64,000 nucleotides of DNA from Mimachlamys varia (Eukaryota > Mollusca > Bivalvia > Pectinida > Pectinidae), in NCBI GenBank assembly GCA_947623455.1, contig OX392536.1:32617465-32681464 (forward strand), written 5' to 3'. The first letter of the stretch is position 1; the number at the start of each line of letters is the position of its first letter. Shown here piece by piece: positions 1 through 14,040 of this stretch. Made by a program: the position numbers and the translations under genes. The notes under the pieces are model-generated. The model was not told where the DNA came from and made no database searches. It saw only the letters and a program-made list of their open reading frames with translations.

Positions 1-840
1 TTCCTTACTTGACTTTTCGCTCTTCCATCTGAGGTGGTTTGTTACGCTGTGCCTTATCACCCATCCGTGTACCAGTTAGTCTACCAGACAAGGGAAGTAC
101 TTCTCCCGTCGGTTCATCTCGGGCCCTTCTATCGATCAGTGATCGATCTGCTTGCAATACAAGATTGGAGTTCTATGGAAGAAAAGTTATAGATGGAATT
201 ATTAACCATGCATATAATATATATATATGTATGTGTGTGTATATGAAGTACTAGTGGTTTCAAGTTTTCAAGAAATGTAAATTTAACAATTGTTCTTGAT
301 GTACAAGGGCTGACAGAGCACACCCATTTCCCCAATAAGCATTACTAAGTAATGTGAGTATGATTTTAGAATTGTTTTTTGTCACTTCACAGTTTATTTT
401 GTTAAAAATAAAATTGTCCCATGTATAAACCCAAATGCTCATTACAAATGAAATTGTTAATAATGATTAGAAATGTCACGATTATACATTATATCAGACT
501 TCAGAAAAACCTAATGAATAAGGCAAAGTTAGAGAATAAGTTTATTTCGAATAACATGATTGATCCAATAAAATACTACTGTCTTTAGTTAAATTTTTGT
601 GAACTCGGCTCTGATTGGCCCATGCAGTTTAAAAAGGAAGCCAATTAATCAGAGCAGAAATCACAAAAATTAAACAAAATGGAAACATCTGACAATTGGT
701 CCGTCTGCCAGTCTGGCCAGCTTGAAGACTTTTCTCCAGTGTCCGACATGATAATATAAAGACATTTTTATTGACATTATACTGATGCTGAATGTTGCAC
801 ATGCCATGAGTTAGAAGATTTCAGAAACTGTAAAATGTTA
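1..840. other. AT-rich sequence, nothing recognised
   Basis: No coding pattern, RNA gene or clear repeat apart from a short TA/TG stretch near 211-243. Confidence 0.5.
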
Positions 841-854
841 TTTTTTCACGAAGA

Positions 855-877
855 CCCCCCCCCCCCCCCCCCCCCCC
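855..877. repeat. Homopolymer of 23 C
   Basis: Uninterrupted C run; length is likely polymorphic or a sequencing estimate. Confidence 0.9.
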
Positions 878-995
878 ATTCCTAGTTTTTTTATTCTGAC
901 TTGGTAACTCCTATCAATTATGATTCGGAACATGCATATCAACTTACAGCTTTGTATTCATATTGCTGAGATCTAGCCGCTGCGTCAGCCATGAT

Positions 996-1114
996 TTAAT
1001 GTATGTCCTTGTTCTTCAATAGCGCAGTTTTCATTTGTTCAACTGCGGTTTGTAAATCGCATGGCGTTTTCCCTGCGTTGTAAATAGCAGCGCCGCAGTG
1101 AATGCACGGTACAT
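996..1114 (-). CDS. Possible terminal coding exon of an unknown minus-strand gene
   Basis: On the minus strand a long T-rich tract ending in tag sits just before position 1114. From there a frame (first codon split) reads VPCIHCGAAIYNAGKTPCDL, continues with a helix-like segment QTAVEQMKTALL, and ends at TAA (996-998). The CxxC plus a third Cys and the local rise in GC suggest a genuine exon with a zinc-binding or disulfide motif. I do not recognise the family and found no convincing upstream exon. It would be transcribed divergently from the candidate NT5C2 promoter. Confidence 0.35.
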
Positions 1115-1390
1115 CTAAAAAAAAATAAAAATAATAGTTAAATAAACGATTTGAAACTTTCCAGCCTTAGCGTTAAATACCTTAGTTAATTTTCTTATTG
1201 TTTTTGATTTTTTAGCCAAAAATGTTTGATGTTTGAAAAAAAATTGGGGCAATGGCTTTCGGAACTTATTTGCATTTTACTTCATTGACAGGAAACCTTC
1301 AAAGGTATACCGAATAAATAGGTCAGACGTCACACTGCACAGGAAGTTGCAGACAATGTCATTATTTTGAGCAAGGCGAGTTTGTTTACA

Positions 1391-1501
1391 GTATAAAACA
1401 GCTGATCATTTCGCAAATACGCAGCAGTCATTGTGGGACAGAAAGGACACATATAGCCTTAGCGAAGTGATACAACAGCAGACTAGTTAATAACAGCTGA
1501 G
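1391..1501 (+). promoter_or_regulatory. Candidate NT5C2 promoter and non-coding first exon
   Basis: A TATAAAA box at 1392-1398 is followed about 30 nt later by a probable start region. A clean donor (gag|gtaggt) falls at 1502. The NT5C2 start codon exon opens with a splice acceptor, so a non-coding upstream exon must exist, and this is the best candidate seen. It implies an intron of about 13 kb. The link is inference; another upstream exon is possible. Confidence 0.3.
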
Positions 1502-2285
1502 GTAGGTTGCAGTCAGTAATCGTTTCCTACTTTTCAACAGAAAAAATCGATTTGATGTTACTTTAAGGCTCAGCTGTCAGTATCATTCCGTAAATCGTGG
1601 GCCTTTATGCAGTTCATGCTATTTAAAGCAGCTGCTATTCAGTGTGTTTGCTATCAACAGCATATGTAATTAAATATAAAATGAAGTTACAGACATACCG
1701 TAATATGCATGTTGTACTTTATAAGCTTAATGTGAATGATGTACATGGCAATAAAAAAATATGTATCGTCCGTACCCAAGTGACCTCAAATTTTGGCAGT
1801 GCTGTACATGTGTGCGACGCAATTCTGTTTTCAATTTGTTTATATTTAGACAAAGTTATCTGTATACGTATCAATTGTTAGTATAATTCAGGTAATACTG
1901 TAGCTTATGCTAGGAAAATCTTGTACCCGTACTAAATCTGTACCGTGGCAGGAAATTGTGATATATTAATTTTGTTGTTATATTTCTCAACAACAAGATC
2001 ACCATTTTTATTGCTTTGGAGATTAATCGAACCATTAAATGTTTTCTAAACATGACGCAATGGATGGACACTTGAAATTGATGATAACATGCAAAAACAT
2101 TTATATTTCAAGTCTTAAAACTTGTACTCAGCACTCAAAGTTCTGTAAAAATGACAGTTTTTTTTGCGTTATTTTTGTAGTTTTTTTGCTTGAATCTTTT
2201 TAGGATATTCCTATTAGAATCAGTTTTCATTCAAGAATCATAAAAGAAAGAAAATTTGTCGTCTGCAGCATCGAAAAGATTTTAT

Positions 2286-2394
2286 TTATTTTGAAGATGT
2301 TAAAATGATACATGATACATATAGGAGTCATATGCTGATCAAAAAAAAATCCTGTATCTGTAATAAATATTTGATTTTAACATCTTCAAATAAA
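2286..2394. repeat. Inverted repeat, about 21-bp arms
   Basis: The arm at 2286-2307 is the reverse complement of 2373-2394 with one gap; a second 12-bp perfect inverted repeat follows at 2453-2464 and 2476-2487. Confidence 0.6.
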
Positions 2395-3711
2395 AAAATT
2401 CTTTATTACTTGTATATTATCATAAACTTGTGAATCGTGTACTATACCTTGCACAATGTATCAGTCTGCATTAATCTGATACATTGTACTTTTCAATACC
2501 CTTTGAACAGAAACTATATATTGATGAAATTATAACATGCAAAGATCACATGTATGACCAGACCTTTGGTCATGCATGCCTGCTGCTGATGACATCATAC
2601 AAGGTAATCTGACTGTGTCCCAGATTCATTTCAAAGGTTCAACATATCACTAGCACACACACTGACTCCCTCACCTAGTGATAAGTGCATGTGTAAAAGG
2701 TATCTACTAGTATGTAGCCTGGCCTTGTCAATGGACCTACAAGGCTAATGTTGGTCAAAGCTTTGTCATCTTACGTCATACCTGGTGAATATGTTTGTAT
2801 AGCATTGTCAGGCAAAGTTTTGTCATCTTATCTTGTGTCCTTGCTAGCTATAGCCTAGTCTTTCTAGTTACACAACAGAGATATATCATAAAGATTTGTC
2901 AACTTTAATTCAGTGTCTTCTTGACTATAATGTGTTTGGTGTTTTTTGTCTACAGCTAAAATAATATTAGAATCCTTTATTGGTATTCATCTAATCATTG
3001 AATTAAACTTAAAAATGAATGAAAAGGAAGAAAAATATGTGATGTAAAATCTTAACTGCATTTAAAGTAAGTTAAGCTAAATATTAAATGCTTTGAACAG
3101 CTTTGAAATATAGATAGTGTTCATGGGGTCAATGATTTATAAGTGGCTTTCAGCAACTTGAAATGTACTGTACATGTAATATTAGGTTTAGTGTCCTGAG
3201 TTTAACAACTGAATTCTTTTACAGATGTCAACCTCTGATATATAGCATGTTTGCTGAAGGCGGTTATGTAGGTGTGTTGTAGGTGTCACTGAAATAGTAA
3301 CTATGTATACGGTATTTGACCTGTTAAAATTTTACCAACAACCAGTTATATCTGGTTGTTGGCGGCTTAAAATCATATGTAACTATATGCATAACTTATT
3401 AATTACTAGGCTGCTATTCCAAAGTCATGATTAAGTTTATAAGCCATAGGAATTACAGTATTATTTGCTAAGACCAAAAATTTGAAACTTTATATATAAT
3501 TATGATGAATTTTCTGACATATTGAATTGTATTCAATGTAATTAGGAAAACCAATCTAGTGAGCAGTTATGCCCCATGGGCCTCTTGTGATCCAAGACTA
3601 AACTCACAACTCCCTGCCTGGTGAGCAGATGCTTACAATGGATGAGGGTTTGAGGTTCACAATTTAACTGCATGCAGCTCCATTCCGTACATACATGCAT
3701 CTATATAAAAT

Positions 3712-3766
3712 GTGAAGCGTAAATGTCGGTCATATATGAGTACTATGACTGACATTTACGCTTCAC
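3712..3766. repeat. Hairpin with 22-bp arms
   Basis: Arms 3712-3733 and 3745-3766 pair at 21 of 22 positions around an 11-nt loop, with looser AT pairing extending outward. Fold-back MITE-like. Confidence 0.75.
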
Positions 3767-6030
3767 TTTTTATATACATGTAGATACTAAACATAGTTAC
3801 AGGGCTAATATAATATGCTTCATTTGTACCTTACTTACTTCACAAAAAATATTCTCTACAGTCGTTTTCTTTATTTATATAAACTTGCCCCATCATAACT
3901 GATGCCAAAGTTCATATGGTCCATCCTTACATTTAATTTTTTTAATTCCTGAAAAGGGATCATTATTCAAAGAGTTGAAGACATACCCAATTAAAACTGA
4001 TTCAACTTTAACTAGATATGAAAAAGCATGACAGCTTCAAATCAGTGAATGTGGGAATGATACATAACCACAAAATTCATAGTAAAAGTTATTTTGTTTG
4101 TATAACAAATTCAAAAATAAATTGTGAGTGACAAACACAGTAAGGCCAAGCTTATCTAATCTAAGTTGCATTAGATGCGCTACTGGCAATGGTTAAGTAA
4201 GTGCATGTTTTGTATACAATCTGTACGTTTTCTGTAAGTACGCTAATTCAAATTCATCATAATGTTTTTGTTTTGAGCCCCTTTTATATCACCCTATTCA
4301 GGAGTGCATGTTTTCAGTTACCCCCTTTTTGTAGACAGGCAGAACAATCTAACAATTAACAGATAACATGGGTTGAACTTGCAGATAGGGCATATATTCT
4401 TTAATATTACATAAATAAGCAGTGCAGAATAGTGATTAGTACTACCTTGTGTTGCAAGCAAATACATTAAGTTCAACAAATTGATGTTGAAAAAATGAGT
4501 CATATGTACATGCATGCATCCAAAAGTGTTAATTACATACTTTGTGTTTGAAGACCAAAGAAATGAGAGGTTTTGGGTCATCAAAATATATTTAAGTTTC
4601 AGCCAATTTATTGAAAATTAGAAATCCATTGTGTCCTTCAATCTATCTTAAATGTTGTATTGAAACTAGTCCAAAGGTTTCTAACTATCTGAATAATAAT
4701 CCTGTCTATATATGTATATATAAAAAACACAAAAGTTTAGCGACTTCTACACAAATATAGTTTCAGATTTACTTTACACAGTTGAATTTGACTGACAACT
4801 AGTAACCCAAGGCTACTTGTGTTACGTGCATCCTTGCACAGACCATTCTCATTTACTGTGCATGCAGTTATTTGTTACTTGTCAGTAGATAACGGCTTAA
4901 AGTGCAGACTGTTTATGTATGTGATTTGGTAGCTAGGCAAAACTGAATAATGGGAGAATGTAAGAGATTTGTCTAGATCAACTGGTCAGGTTTCCCACAA
5001 TAAGTTTTGCCACTAATTCAGATGTTATTGAAAAAAAGTTTTGTTTTGTTGATGTGCATTCAATAAGAACTTTTCTGAAATGTCTTCAATGAAATAATCT
5101 GATATATATTCAGAGATATTTGTTTACAATGTAGCTGATAACCCAGAACTTTTGTTCTGTGTACTATGTTGACTTTAGATGCATAGAATTGTCCAGAAAT
5201 ATGCAGCCAACATATGAATTCACTCTGACTGGGAAGTAACAAGTATTGCCACTCCTGTCTGTGAAAGTAGATACCGGGTTGTTTTATGGTGACTGTAGAC
5301 TAGTGCTGTTCCGATTAATCAATTTAGTGGACGTCTAGTCGTTTGTACTAATCGATCACTGTTCATCTTGATCGATCATGGTTTGACTAATTTTATCTTT
5401 TCATATTGGCCAATCTTAATTTCTTCAATGAATAGTGACAACATAGTTGCGGAAGTCTGTATATACATGTACATTAAATACCATAAACCGTAGTCCTACA
5501 TATATGTATGTATAACAGTATCTCTGATTGGTCAAGTGCTCTATCCAGCAACCAATCAGAACAAATGTTTTTATGTACATTTTGCAATGCGGCGTGAGAC
5601 ACAGTATCAAAATGAAAGTACCGAACTAAAGGTCTGAAGAAATAAACATCATCCCGGCACTTTCTGTTTGAAAGTTTAAAACATTTAAGGTTCAGGTATT
5701 GAGACTGTGTCAATCTTTGACTTATTAATTAAATGTTTTGCAGAAAGTGTGACTAATCTGATACTGTACTAGATCTATGTCTTAATTCATCATTTTTCTT
5801 TCTTCAAATATCGATCATCAGTTGTTAGTGTAACAGTGATGATCGATCATGATTTTTCAAGTGATTCCCAACATTACTGTAGACAAGCTAGCTCCCGTCT
5901 CTAGAATAGTATACAGATATTGAAAAAAAAAATAGTCAAATAATTTTGATCACTTGGATGTCTAAGTTTGAAACAAGGGGGAGATAAGCTAGGAGTAAAA
6001 TAAAGAAGATAAATTCTCTTTAGAAACTTA

Positions 6031-6152
6031 GGGGCTGGTAGCCAGTCTATGGTGACTGGTATATTAAGGGACTGGTAGCTGGCCAGTCTATGGTGACTGG
6101 TATATTAAGGGACTGGTAGCTAGCCAGTCTATGGTGACTGGTATATTAAGAT
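6031..6152. repeat. 41-bp tandem repeat, 3 copies
   Basis: Units share the core CCAGTCTATGGTGACTGG and are nearly identical, so the duplication is recent. Confidence 0.85.
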
Positions 6153-9100
6153 AGGTTGTTACATTGACCTCAAAGGTAAAAACATATATGGTCTCATCGT
6201 GAAATTAATATCTCTACTAGAGACATATTACATTATCATTATAAGCTGATCGTTGTACATATTTTATATACATGTATATTACATAGGTGTCTTAGTGAAA
6301 GAATTAAGCTACCCAGTACAAGAAATTCTAATCATATGTGTCTGTTTTGTTTTCTGGACATATAACCTCAGTATTTCCATCCAATTATTAATGGACAAAT
6401 TATGCACATGTCTGTACCCTTTATCTTGAATAGTTATTTTCATGGGAGTTATTAGAATTTCTAATTTTGATATTTAGTGTAAAATCTAGAAAGTGCATGC
6501 CACAGATATTTTTATAAAGTAGTTTTATTTGAGGGACAGCCGGATGTGGATGGGGTGGGGTAGGGGGTTGAATCAGACGTTACCTGATTGTTTACGTGAT
6601 GAAAGGGATGGGGGGATGATGTAACCTGTTCGTGTGTGCAGGACATGTCAGAATTAACTGGGATCCAGGTGAAACAAATACTCATCTTAAGATACAAAAT
6701 GTACTTTATGTAAGATGAAGGGTACATGGAGGATACACTTGCCTCAATATCAAGGTTACTGTTTGATGTAAGAAGTGTCATTGTTTTCTACTTCAGAGGT
6801 ATAAACACTGGCAGACATAAAGCTGTAGGGAGGGGTTGATGACATATTCCATGGTTGTGTCTGTGATATAGAACCAGATTCTATACTAATTAGTCACTGT
6901 TTATTGTGATTATATTTCTCCCATCCCTGTTCTATATCACTAATGTCAAATGGTATTATGTAATATCCAGCCTCAGAACTTAGGTAGATCTATATACACT
7001 GCCATTTTGTAAGGCCAAATTACACAATATCTATTTCCTTCATGAGCTGATCAAATGCTTCCAATCTTATAGACAAGTGCAGTCCTTGTTTTACACCTTT
7101 TGAAATGGGTGCTGATTGGTGACCATGAGTATGCTGAAAATGTATTGTAAATGGTTTTGGAAATCTCATAATGGATGAAGTGGATCACTCTTTTGATTCT
7201 TGCACATTTGAGGATCCTTACTGTATTCTAAAACAGATTGTTTTCCGTTTTCTGCAATAGTAATGAATGTGGAATTCCTTCTTTATTATTTAAAAAAAAA
7301 ATGAAAGTAATAAAACCAAAACATAGAGAATTTAACTGAGGGATGGGGAGGATTGATCATTTCTGTTCACTTCAGATTTAACCAGTATAACAATTAGACT
7401 GAGTCAGCGCTTGTTAGATTCATGGATCTTTAACAGCTTATTTATTGTGCATTAAATCCAATAACTTCACCAGTGAACTTTTATTAATTATAATACTGAC
7501 TTATGTGAAAGGTTTATTTTTTCATACTTAAAAAGATGATAAAAAATATCCCCCCCCCCCCAAAAAAAAAAAAAGTAAATCAAAATGTAACATGACAGTC
7601 TATAGTTTTATGTTATATATAAAACATGGCCTATTAATTACCTAGGTGTATAATGTCGTCTAATGTAATATATCTTAGAGTATGTTTGGTCGACTTCCAT
7701 ACATACCATTTTATTGTGTAAGATGATCACCTAACATTAGCTATGATATAATGTGAATCACATGTTGTAAACAGGCACAGGTGTCAACAGGTGCTGGACT
7801 TGTTTACTGCAGATAAACAATAAACAAAAACACAACAGAGAAAGAAAAGTACATAGTCCATAGTCACTTAATTTGTTGTTTAAGGCAGCCCTGCTCCACT
7901 CCAGCCATAACACTAGATAGCTCTAGCTTACAGTTACCTCCCAGTTATTTCCACTGAGCTGAGATAATAAACTCATGATCAGTTACTTAATTATGACACT
8001 GAATTTTCCTCGGAGGACCTTGACTTGAATCCTATATTATACTTTTAATTTGATCTCTGTACTTTTACTCACAGACATAAATGTATGTGTTATTGATAGT
8101 GAGTTAATACGGTCATTGAGTAGAAGGCAGTGTCTATCTATATTTATTACATAATGCATTTGATTTTCCTTAACTATACTCATAAGCTATATTTGAGCCA
8201 TTTACTAGTGAAATGAACTATTGTGATTTCTACAGGAAAGTTGAGATTTGGAGTTACCAATGAATACAGATTGATATTTTTGTGGTTATTACTCTGATAA
8301 TTGAATATTTACCTTTTATTTTTTTACATACTAGAGTTCACACGATACATTATGAAATTGATCTAATATTAGTAAAAAACAATAAAATAAAAACAATTTC
8401 AGTGATTCAAAGTGAGTTTTAGTGATTATGTAACAAAACAAATATCATGGGTGTTTGTGCAATAGTCCAGAATGTTTAACCTTCGGTACTGGTAATCGAC
8501 TGATGTTCTGTTCGACCCGGCCTTCATATAGATAGACCTGCGGCCAGTACCTTATCCATATATGTAGGCCTTAAGACTGCATACCCAGTGGAAGAGAGCT
8601 AGCTGAATATAATGATCAAGATACCTTATAAGTTATAATCACTCAGCCACTGTTACGGGCCTCAGCTAGACTTTAATTTGCTATTGAACCAAAAGACCGG
8701 ATGTCTTTTGTAATGATCGCTACAATCTGGAAGGATATGATCCTATCATTTCCTGTAAGTGTTTTGTCCCTGTATGTAATTACTGTTTCTTAATTTACTT
8801 GTCAGGGTAGTATCACTTCAAAGAGGTGAAAAATTACTCCAGCTGTTTCTGTCTGAGGTAGATGTATAATTGATACAGGTGTGAGCTACATGAATTGTTC
8901 TATAGGGAATCTTATTAACCAATGACATTGGATAGATAAATGTATTATTCATATGTAAGTGATTGTAATGTTATACAATGTATAGATTTTAATCTTCCAG
9001 TGTTTTTTACAAATGTATCAAAATGATAAAAGTTAATTTTGGTTTGAAATCACCATTATCAAACAAATTGATGGCAATTATGTTTTTGTGGAGATAAGTG

Positions 9101-9164
9101 AATTTACAATACTTAAATTTTATCAGGATGGCACATGGCAAAGTATACAGAATAGACTATACTA

Positions 9165-9338
9165 TAATGTGCACCTTTCGCCAAGGCTGATCAGGGGTTT
9201 GATTTCCTCACAGGATGTGAACAGGGTTGACCGACCTGAGCTGGCCTGGCTGGACCATATCTGTTTTTTCTCCCACTTTAATTAATATAAGTGCTAATTA
9301 ACATTAGAAGCCAGCTAACTTGTTTCATAATTGTCGTA
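9165..9338 (+). mobile_element. Degenerate tRNA-derived SINE
   Basis: Contains a decayed B-box-like segment and a 3' part (attaatataagt ... ttgtttcataatt) shared with the better preserved copy at 10385-10620. Confidence 0.5.
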
Positions 9339-9344
9339 AGTTAA

Positions 9345-10359
9345 GGATGTACACCTCTGAGAAGTCAAAATTTTCCTGTATCAAACTTTTTTTCTCATAT
9401 ACATTTTTGGATAAGGGAGTTCAAGGCATGACAGAAAATGCAAAGACAATGATATGTCAGTGTGCTCATTTTTTTGCTATGATCGGTCAAACATACCAAT
9501 ATGACATAATAAGCAATTTTAAGTGAATTTTGTAGTTTTGACCAATTGCGGGACATCTTCATACAATATCTTCCAAATTTGTGATCCGAAATGTATGAAA
9601 GTTTGCAGAAATGACAAAATTAGTGTTTTCTTTTAAGTTATGGAAGTAAAATTTCTCAAACTTTATATTTTTACTCAGGAAAGCAATTTGAGTTACCCCT
9701 ACCCCTTATTTTTTAATGAGAAAATTATCATTTTTTCACAATTTTTTGCAGATTTACCGCTTAATAAAAAAAGTTCTGATATCAAACTTTTTTTAATATT
9801 TAGCGCATGGAAAGAAAATGGGTTTCTCTTTCTAAAACCGTCATAAAAATGGGGGGTTAGTGTGCTTAATTTTTTGTCCCTGTATTATTTGTGTTATTTT
9901 TCACAGTTTTGGGTTCAAACATAAAAACTGCTCCAGTTACACTAAATATATGACAAAAATACTAAAATTGTATAATTATCCACTTTATAGCATAATATTT
10001 CTATAAAATTGAACATTATAAAGTTGTACAGGAAAAATGAGCTTGCTATAATTAAAAATGGCTAAACACTGATGTTTTAAAGAGAGCGATAAAGCATCAA
10101 AAAGGTGAAATTTTGGCCTTTCGCGAAGTGCATAGAATAGACCGAAATACGCATATTCAAAATGGCCGCCAAATTGGTAATTTTTTAAAATTTATGTAAA
10201 AAAAAGTTCTACAAGCAACAGACACTTACATTTTTGACACATTTTTCAGATGCATATTTGCTATTAAAATTGATAACAATTTCTTCAATATAGCACAAAA
10301 TCTTTAAATGAGACAGAAACGAGACTTGAACGTGACTGAAACCTCAGAAGTGTACATCC
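9345..10359. mobile_element. Non-autonomous TTAA-flanked DNA transposon
   Basis: Termini GGATGTACACCTCTGAG and, on the opposite strand, GGATGTACACTTCTGAG match at 16 of 17 positions, and both ends are flanked by TTAA (9341-9344, 10360-10363). TTAA target duplication is known for the piggyBac and Kolobok superfamilies; the purine-purine start fits Kolobok better. No transposase is encoded. Confidence 0.7.
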
Positions 10360-10384
10360 TTAAAGTCGATATTTATGTAAATGT

Positions 10385-10620
10385 GGTGCTCGGGTGTTGC
10401 AGTGGACAGCACACTTGCCTTTCACCAAGGCGGCCGCCAGGGTTTAATTCCCCGACTGGACATAAAAAGGTATTGGGTCACCTGCTTAACCACAAGGGTT
10501 TTCTCCGGGTACTCCGGTTTCCTCCCACAATAAGACCTCTCCCGCGCTAATATCCGGGCCAACAAGAGTGATTAATATAAGTTGGAGACCTTGTTTCATA
10601 ATTCTTGTAAAATAAATAAA
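10385..10620 (+). mobile_element. tRNA-derived SINE
   Basis: The head holds A-box-like (gttgcagtgg) and B-box-like (gggtttaattcccc) segments, followed by a conserved middle (TTCTCCGGGTACTCCGGTTT) common in mollusc SINEs, and an AT-rich tail ending ttgtaaaataaataaag. Confidence 0.75.
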
Positions 10621-13600
10621 GTTTAATTTTTACAATTATGCAAAGTATAGTTACCACATGAATTTAATTTCCAAGAAATCAACACAGTTACAATGACTAA
10701 CATTGTATACTGATTGTAACCTTATCATATTTGTGTGAGCAATGTGCAACTGCTTTATTTTTACAGAATTGTTTTTCATTTGAAGATAATTGGAAAACAA
10801 TTTAGCATAGATTGCAACAAATATAAAAAGTTTGAAAAATAGCTGTTAGGATTGTAATAAAAGCATTACCACACACAAAATTATTGGCTAGTTAGCATTC
10901 ATTTATATATAGTGTGAGTGGATTGTTTCACTTATCTCATATATATACTTCAATACTCTGGACATAAATGTGTAGTATTGGCTTATAAAAATTCTTAATA
11001 TTTTTATATTATATTACCATGGGTGTTATTTATATTGAATACAGTATCTTAGCCCTTTGTTACCCAAAAATACTAATATTGCACCCAATTGCCTTAATGC
11101 ATCGTTGAACCAGTTAAATGTGACCTGTTCCGTCAAACTGGGTTATACACTCCAGCGATATGTCATACAAAGTAATCAAGATTGTTGTATAAAATGTCTA
11201 AGTTGTCAAATTTTATCACAGGCCTGACTCTTGATCCGTCTCTGTTGATTTATAAGTTCACTTACCTCCCACATATATGTTAAATTACAGTACTATATTA
11301 GGTCCCAGCTTTTTATACAGTCAGCTTTAGATAACCGAAAATAGTCTGTATGAACTATCTATACTCAGGTCTACCTAGCTATGTTAATTGGTAGTTTGAT
11401 GTATTTTGTACATGTCTTAGTCTGATTAAACTCTACCTGTGGAAATCAGGTCATTGATCGTTTCAGATAAACATGTTTGAGGAGCAGTCTTGATTTAAAT
11501 GCCAAAAGTCAATTAGGCATAATTTAAAAAAAAAATATTAAAATTTTACTTCATTCATGTTGATAAACCCATTCATCCCTAATATTTCATAATGAGCTAT
11601 ATATATTCCAATCTTTGAATCTGATCACCTGTGTCTTTAGGGGTGAAGGAGTTTACTGTGAAACTTCACCTTTTTCCTTCAGATTTTAATAAAAAAAAAA
11701 GGTGCTTATAACACTTCAATTACAAATAATACAAAAATGTTTAAAAGTACTGTTTATAGAAATTTATGTGAAAAAAATAATCGATACACACTAGCCAAAA
11801 TTCTGTTCTACTTAACATGTACATGCAGTGCTAAATATTTATGTACTAATACTAGCTGGTATAATTGAATGCTAAATGATCAATCTAAAACAAAAATGCA
11901 TAAAAACTATAAAATCCCTATACAACGAGCTTTGAAGTCACACTTTCAACATGTGTGTAGTATATCAATTATTAAAAAGGTGTACGTGTTTAATATATGG
12001 ATAATTTATTCGTTACTTCTGATGAATGCATGATCAGCCTATCAAAACTTTTCATTTGATGTTGGTTAATTAAAATTCTTATAGGAACATAAACATCTGT
12101 ATTTTATGTGTTTTAGTGGTTTCGTTTATAGATGGTGGTGCTATTTATAGAACTCAGGGAATATTCAAAATGTTTCCAGCCTTCATCACAAAGTGGCTGT
12201 TGGGATCATGTGTGTATATCTATACCAATACCATAGCTTATAAAGACTCCCCATCAGTGTTGTTTGTTTTGCAAAGCTACACATATTTTATATGGCCTGG
12301 ATTTATGTGTACAATTTACTTGTACAGTAAATATAAACAGGGTAAGTGTTGTGTAATGTTGTAAGATCCTGGCTATGGTATACTGAAACCTAATCTATCA
12401 TGATCAGCTGGTGTGCCTTAGCGTATATATACTATATGGCAGGTGGGCTGACGGAACAAGTAGGCTGGCGATACAGGTGAGCTTACGAAGTTGTTCGATA
12501 CAAAAGGGAATATTTTAGTTCACTGAGCATTATTTTCTTTGTACACGGAGGGAGTGCCGTCCAATTTAAGGGAGTGACTTTCTTACCTCCCAAGGTAGAA
12601 ATTACTGGTCACAGGAAAGGAAATTTTAAATTTGGAAATTTATATTTCACCAAATTAAGAAAGGTATGAAATGTATTCTTTTTCTTTTCATCTTAAATAA
12701 TTTTAGATTGATGAAATATTTGTTTAGGAATTTCTATATCTTATTGTTGTTGTTGTTGGTGTAAATGATGCAATATTATATTTGTGGTTCGGGGGATTAT
12801 TAATTACCGATATTGTAATATTTTTAATGGTCTGACAGGTGTGGTTATCATTTAGTTATAGTACCATACTGAATTACAACTTAGATAATCACATTTAATT
12901 GAGATTTTATAATAAATAGCAATATAAGATAATACGTTTAAGTCTGAATTTTGAGAGGGTCTGCTCTAAGTAAGTGAACATGCAGGACATTAACATGTGC
13001 ATGCAATAAAGGAGTGAAGTTACTATTTTAAATATAGCGACCAGCTTCAGGTTTATTTTGAAACATCAGCAAATTGTGACGTCACTATGACATGTCATTA
13101 CACTACAACAGTAATGTAGTTTAAGTACACAAGATTCAGGGGAACAAACTGGAGCAAACTTTTACTATATATGGCCTGTTGTTAGTTGGTTTTAAGGTAA
13201 CTCCATACATTGTCATCTGTGTCCATTTCGTGACGTACCTCCAGAAAAGTACAGAGGTCTAAATTATCTCGCTTAAAGTGCATGTACACAGTCACTTCCG
13301 TATTCCCTATTATAGCTACATGTACACCTGGGAAAGTATGTAGTACACATGCCTGACTTTAATATGAATTCTATCGGTTAATTGCTGGTGTATGGAGCCT
13401 CCTTAGTCCTTAATAATTTTATCAACTGGTCTGCTTTTTTTTCCGTCTAGAACTCAATGTTGGATGAAAATAATATTTGACACAAAGGTAGTACATTATG
13501 TAAAGACTGGCAGTTCTAGTCAGTGGTCTATGTACAGTCATGCATGCATGGTCTAAGTTCAACACTAGTTTAATTGATGTAAATATCATCACATTTAAAA

Positions 13601-13675
13601 CAAAGTTGAAGGTTATCCAAGTTTCACTTTAAACAACAGCCCTCGATCACACAGGTAATTTAAGTTACAACTTTT
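10621..13675. other. Probable NT5C2 intron 1, no gene seen
   Basis: AT-rich; the open frame at 12116-12364 shows no coding character. A partial copy of the NT5C2 exon 1/donor sequence lies at about 13633-13660. Confidence 0.45.
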
Positions 13676-14040
13676 GTAGCAGATCTAGACTGGGTCAATT
13701 GTCAGCAACCAGATTATCTCAATTGGTTGAGTGTTTGCAGTTTTGGAAGGTCCCAGGTTCGAATCCCGATCTGGTCATACTTTTTTCCTGTCCTGTTGCA
13801 TATAATTTGACTCCCAATGAAATATACCCACGGAAGGTGGTGTAGGGTGTTGTGTATGCCTTCAGATCGAGTCAAAAACTTTGTTAATTAAAGGAGGGAG
13901 GAATGTAGCGTATCTAGGCTGGGTCGATCATCGACGACCAGATAATAGTTTAGTTAGGTGGTTGGTTGTCCATCTTGATTTCGGAAGGTCCCAGATTCGA
14001 AACCTGATCTGGTCATGCATTAATTTTCCTCTACTATTAC
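13676..14040 (+). mobile_element. Paired tRNA-like repeat units
   Basis: Two tRNA-like modules whose B boxes (GGTTCGAATCC at 13756, GATTCGAAACC at 13994) are 238 bp apart. In the first, GACCAG-like and ATCTGGTC ends could pair as an acceptor stem. A linker with aggagggaggaatgtagcg joins them. Same layout as 40941-41260. Confidence 0.7.

Larger units (their letters stand above)
1502..9160. other. Probable NT5C2 intron 1, first part
   Basis: AT-rich, no convincing coding exon on either strand. It holds short inverted repeats at 2286-2394, 2453-2487, 3336-3362 and 3712-3766, and a three-copy 41-bp repeat at 6031-6152. Confidence 0.5.

Noticed and set aside
5290..5870. Possible hAT element starting tagtgctgttccgattaatc
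   Set aside because: The left end looks like a known mollusc repeat, but no matching inverted right end or target duplication was found.
12116..12364. 82-codon frame with hydrophobic residues upstream of NT5C2
   Set aside because: No codon bias, no splice support joining it to exon 1, and length is within chance for AT-rich DNA.
13690..13775. Functional tRNA gene
   Set aside because: B box and stem-like ends are present but the anticodon arm is not convincing, and the same unit recurs with a linker, so it is tRNA-derived repeat.
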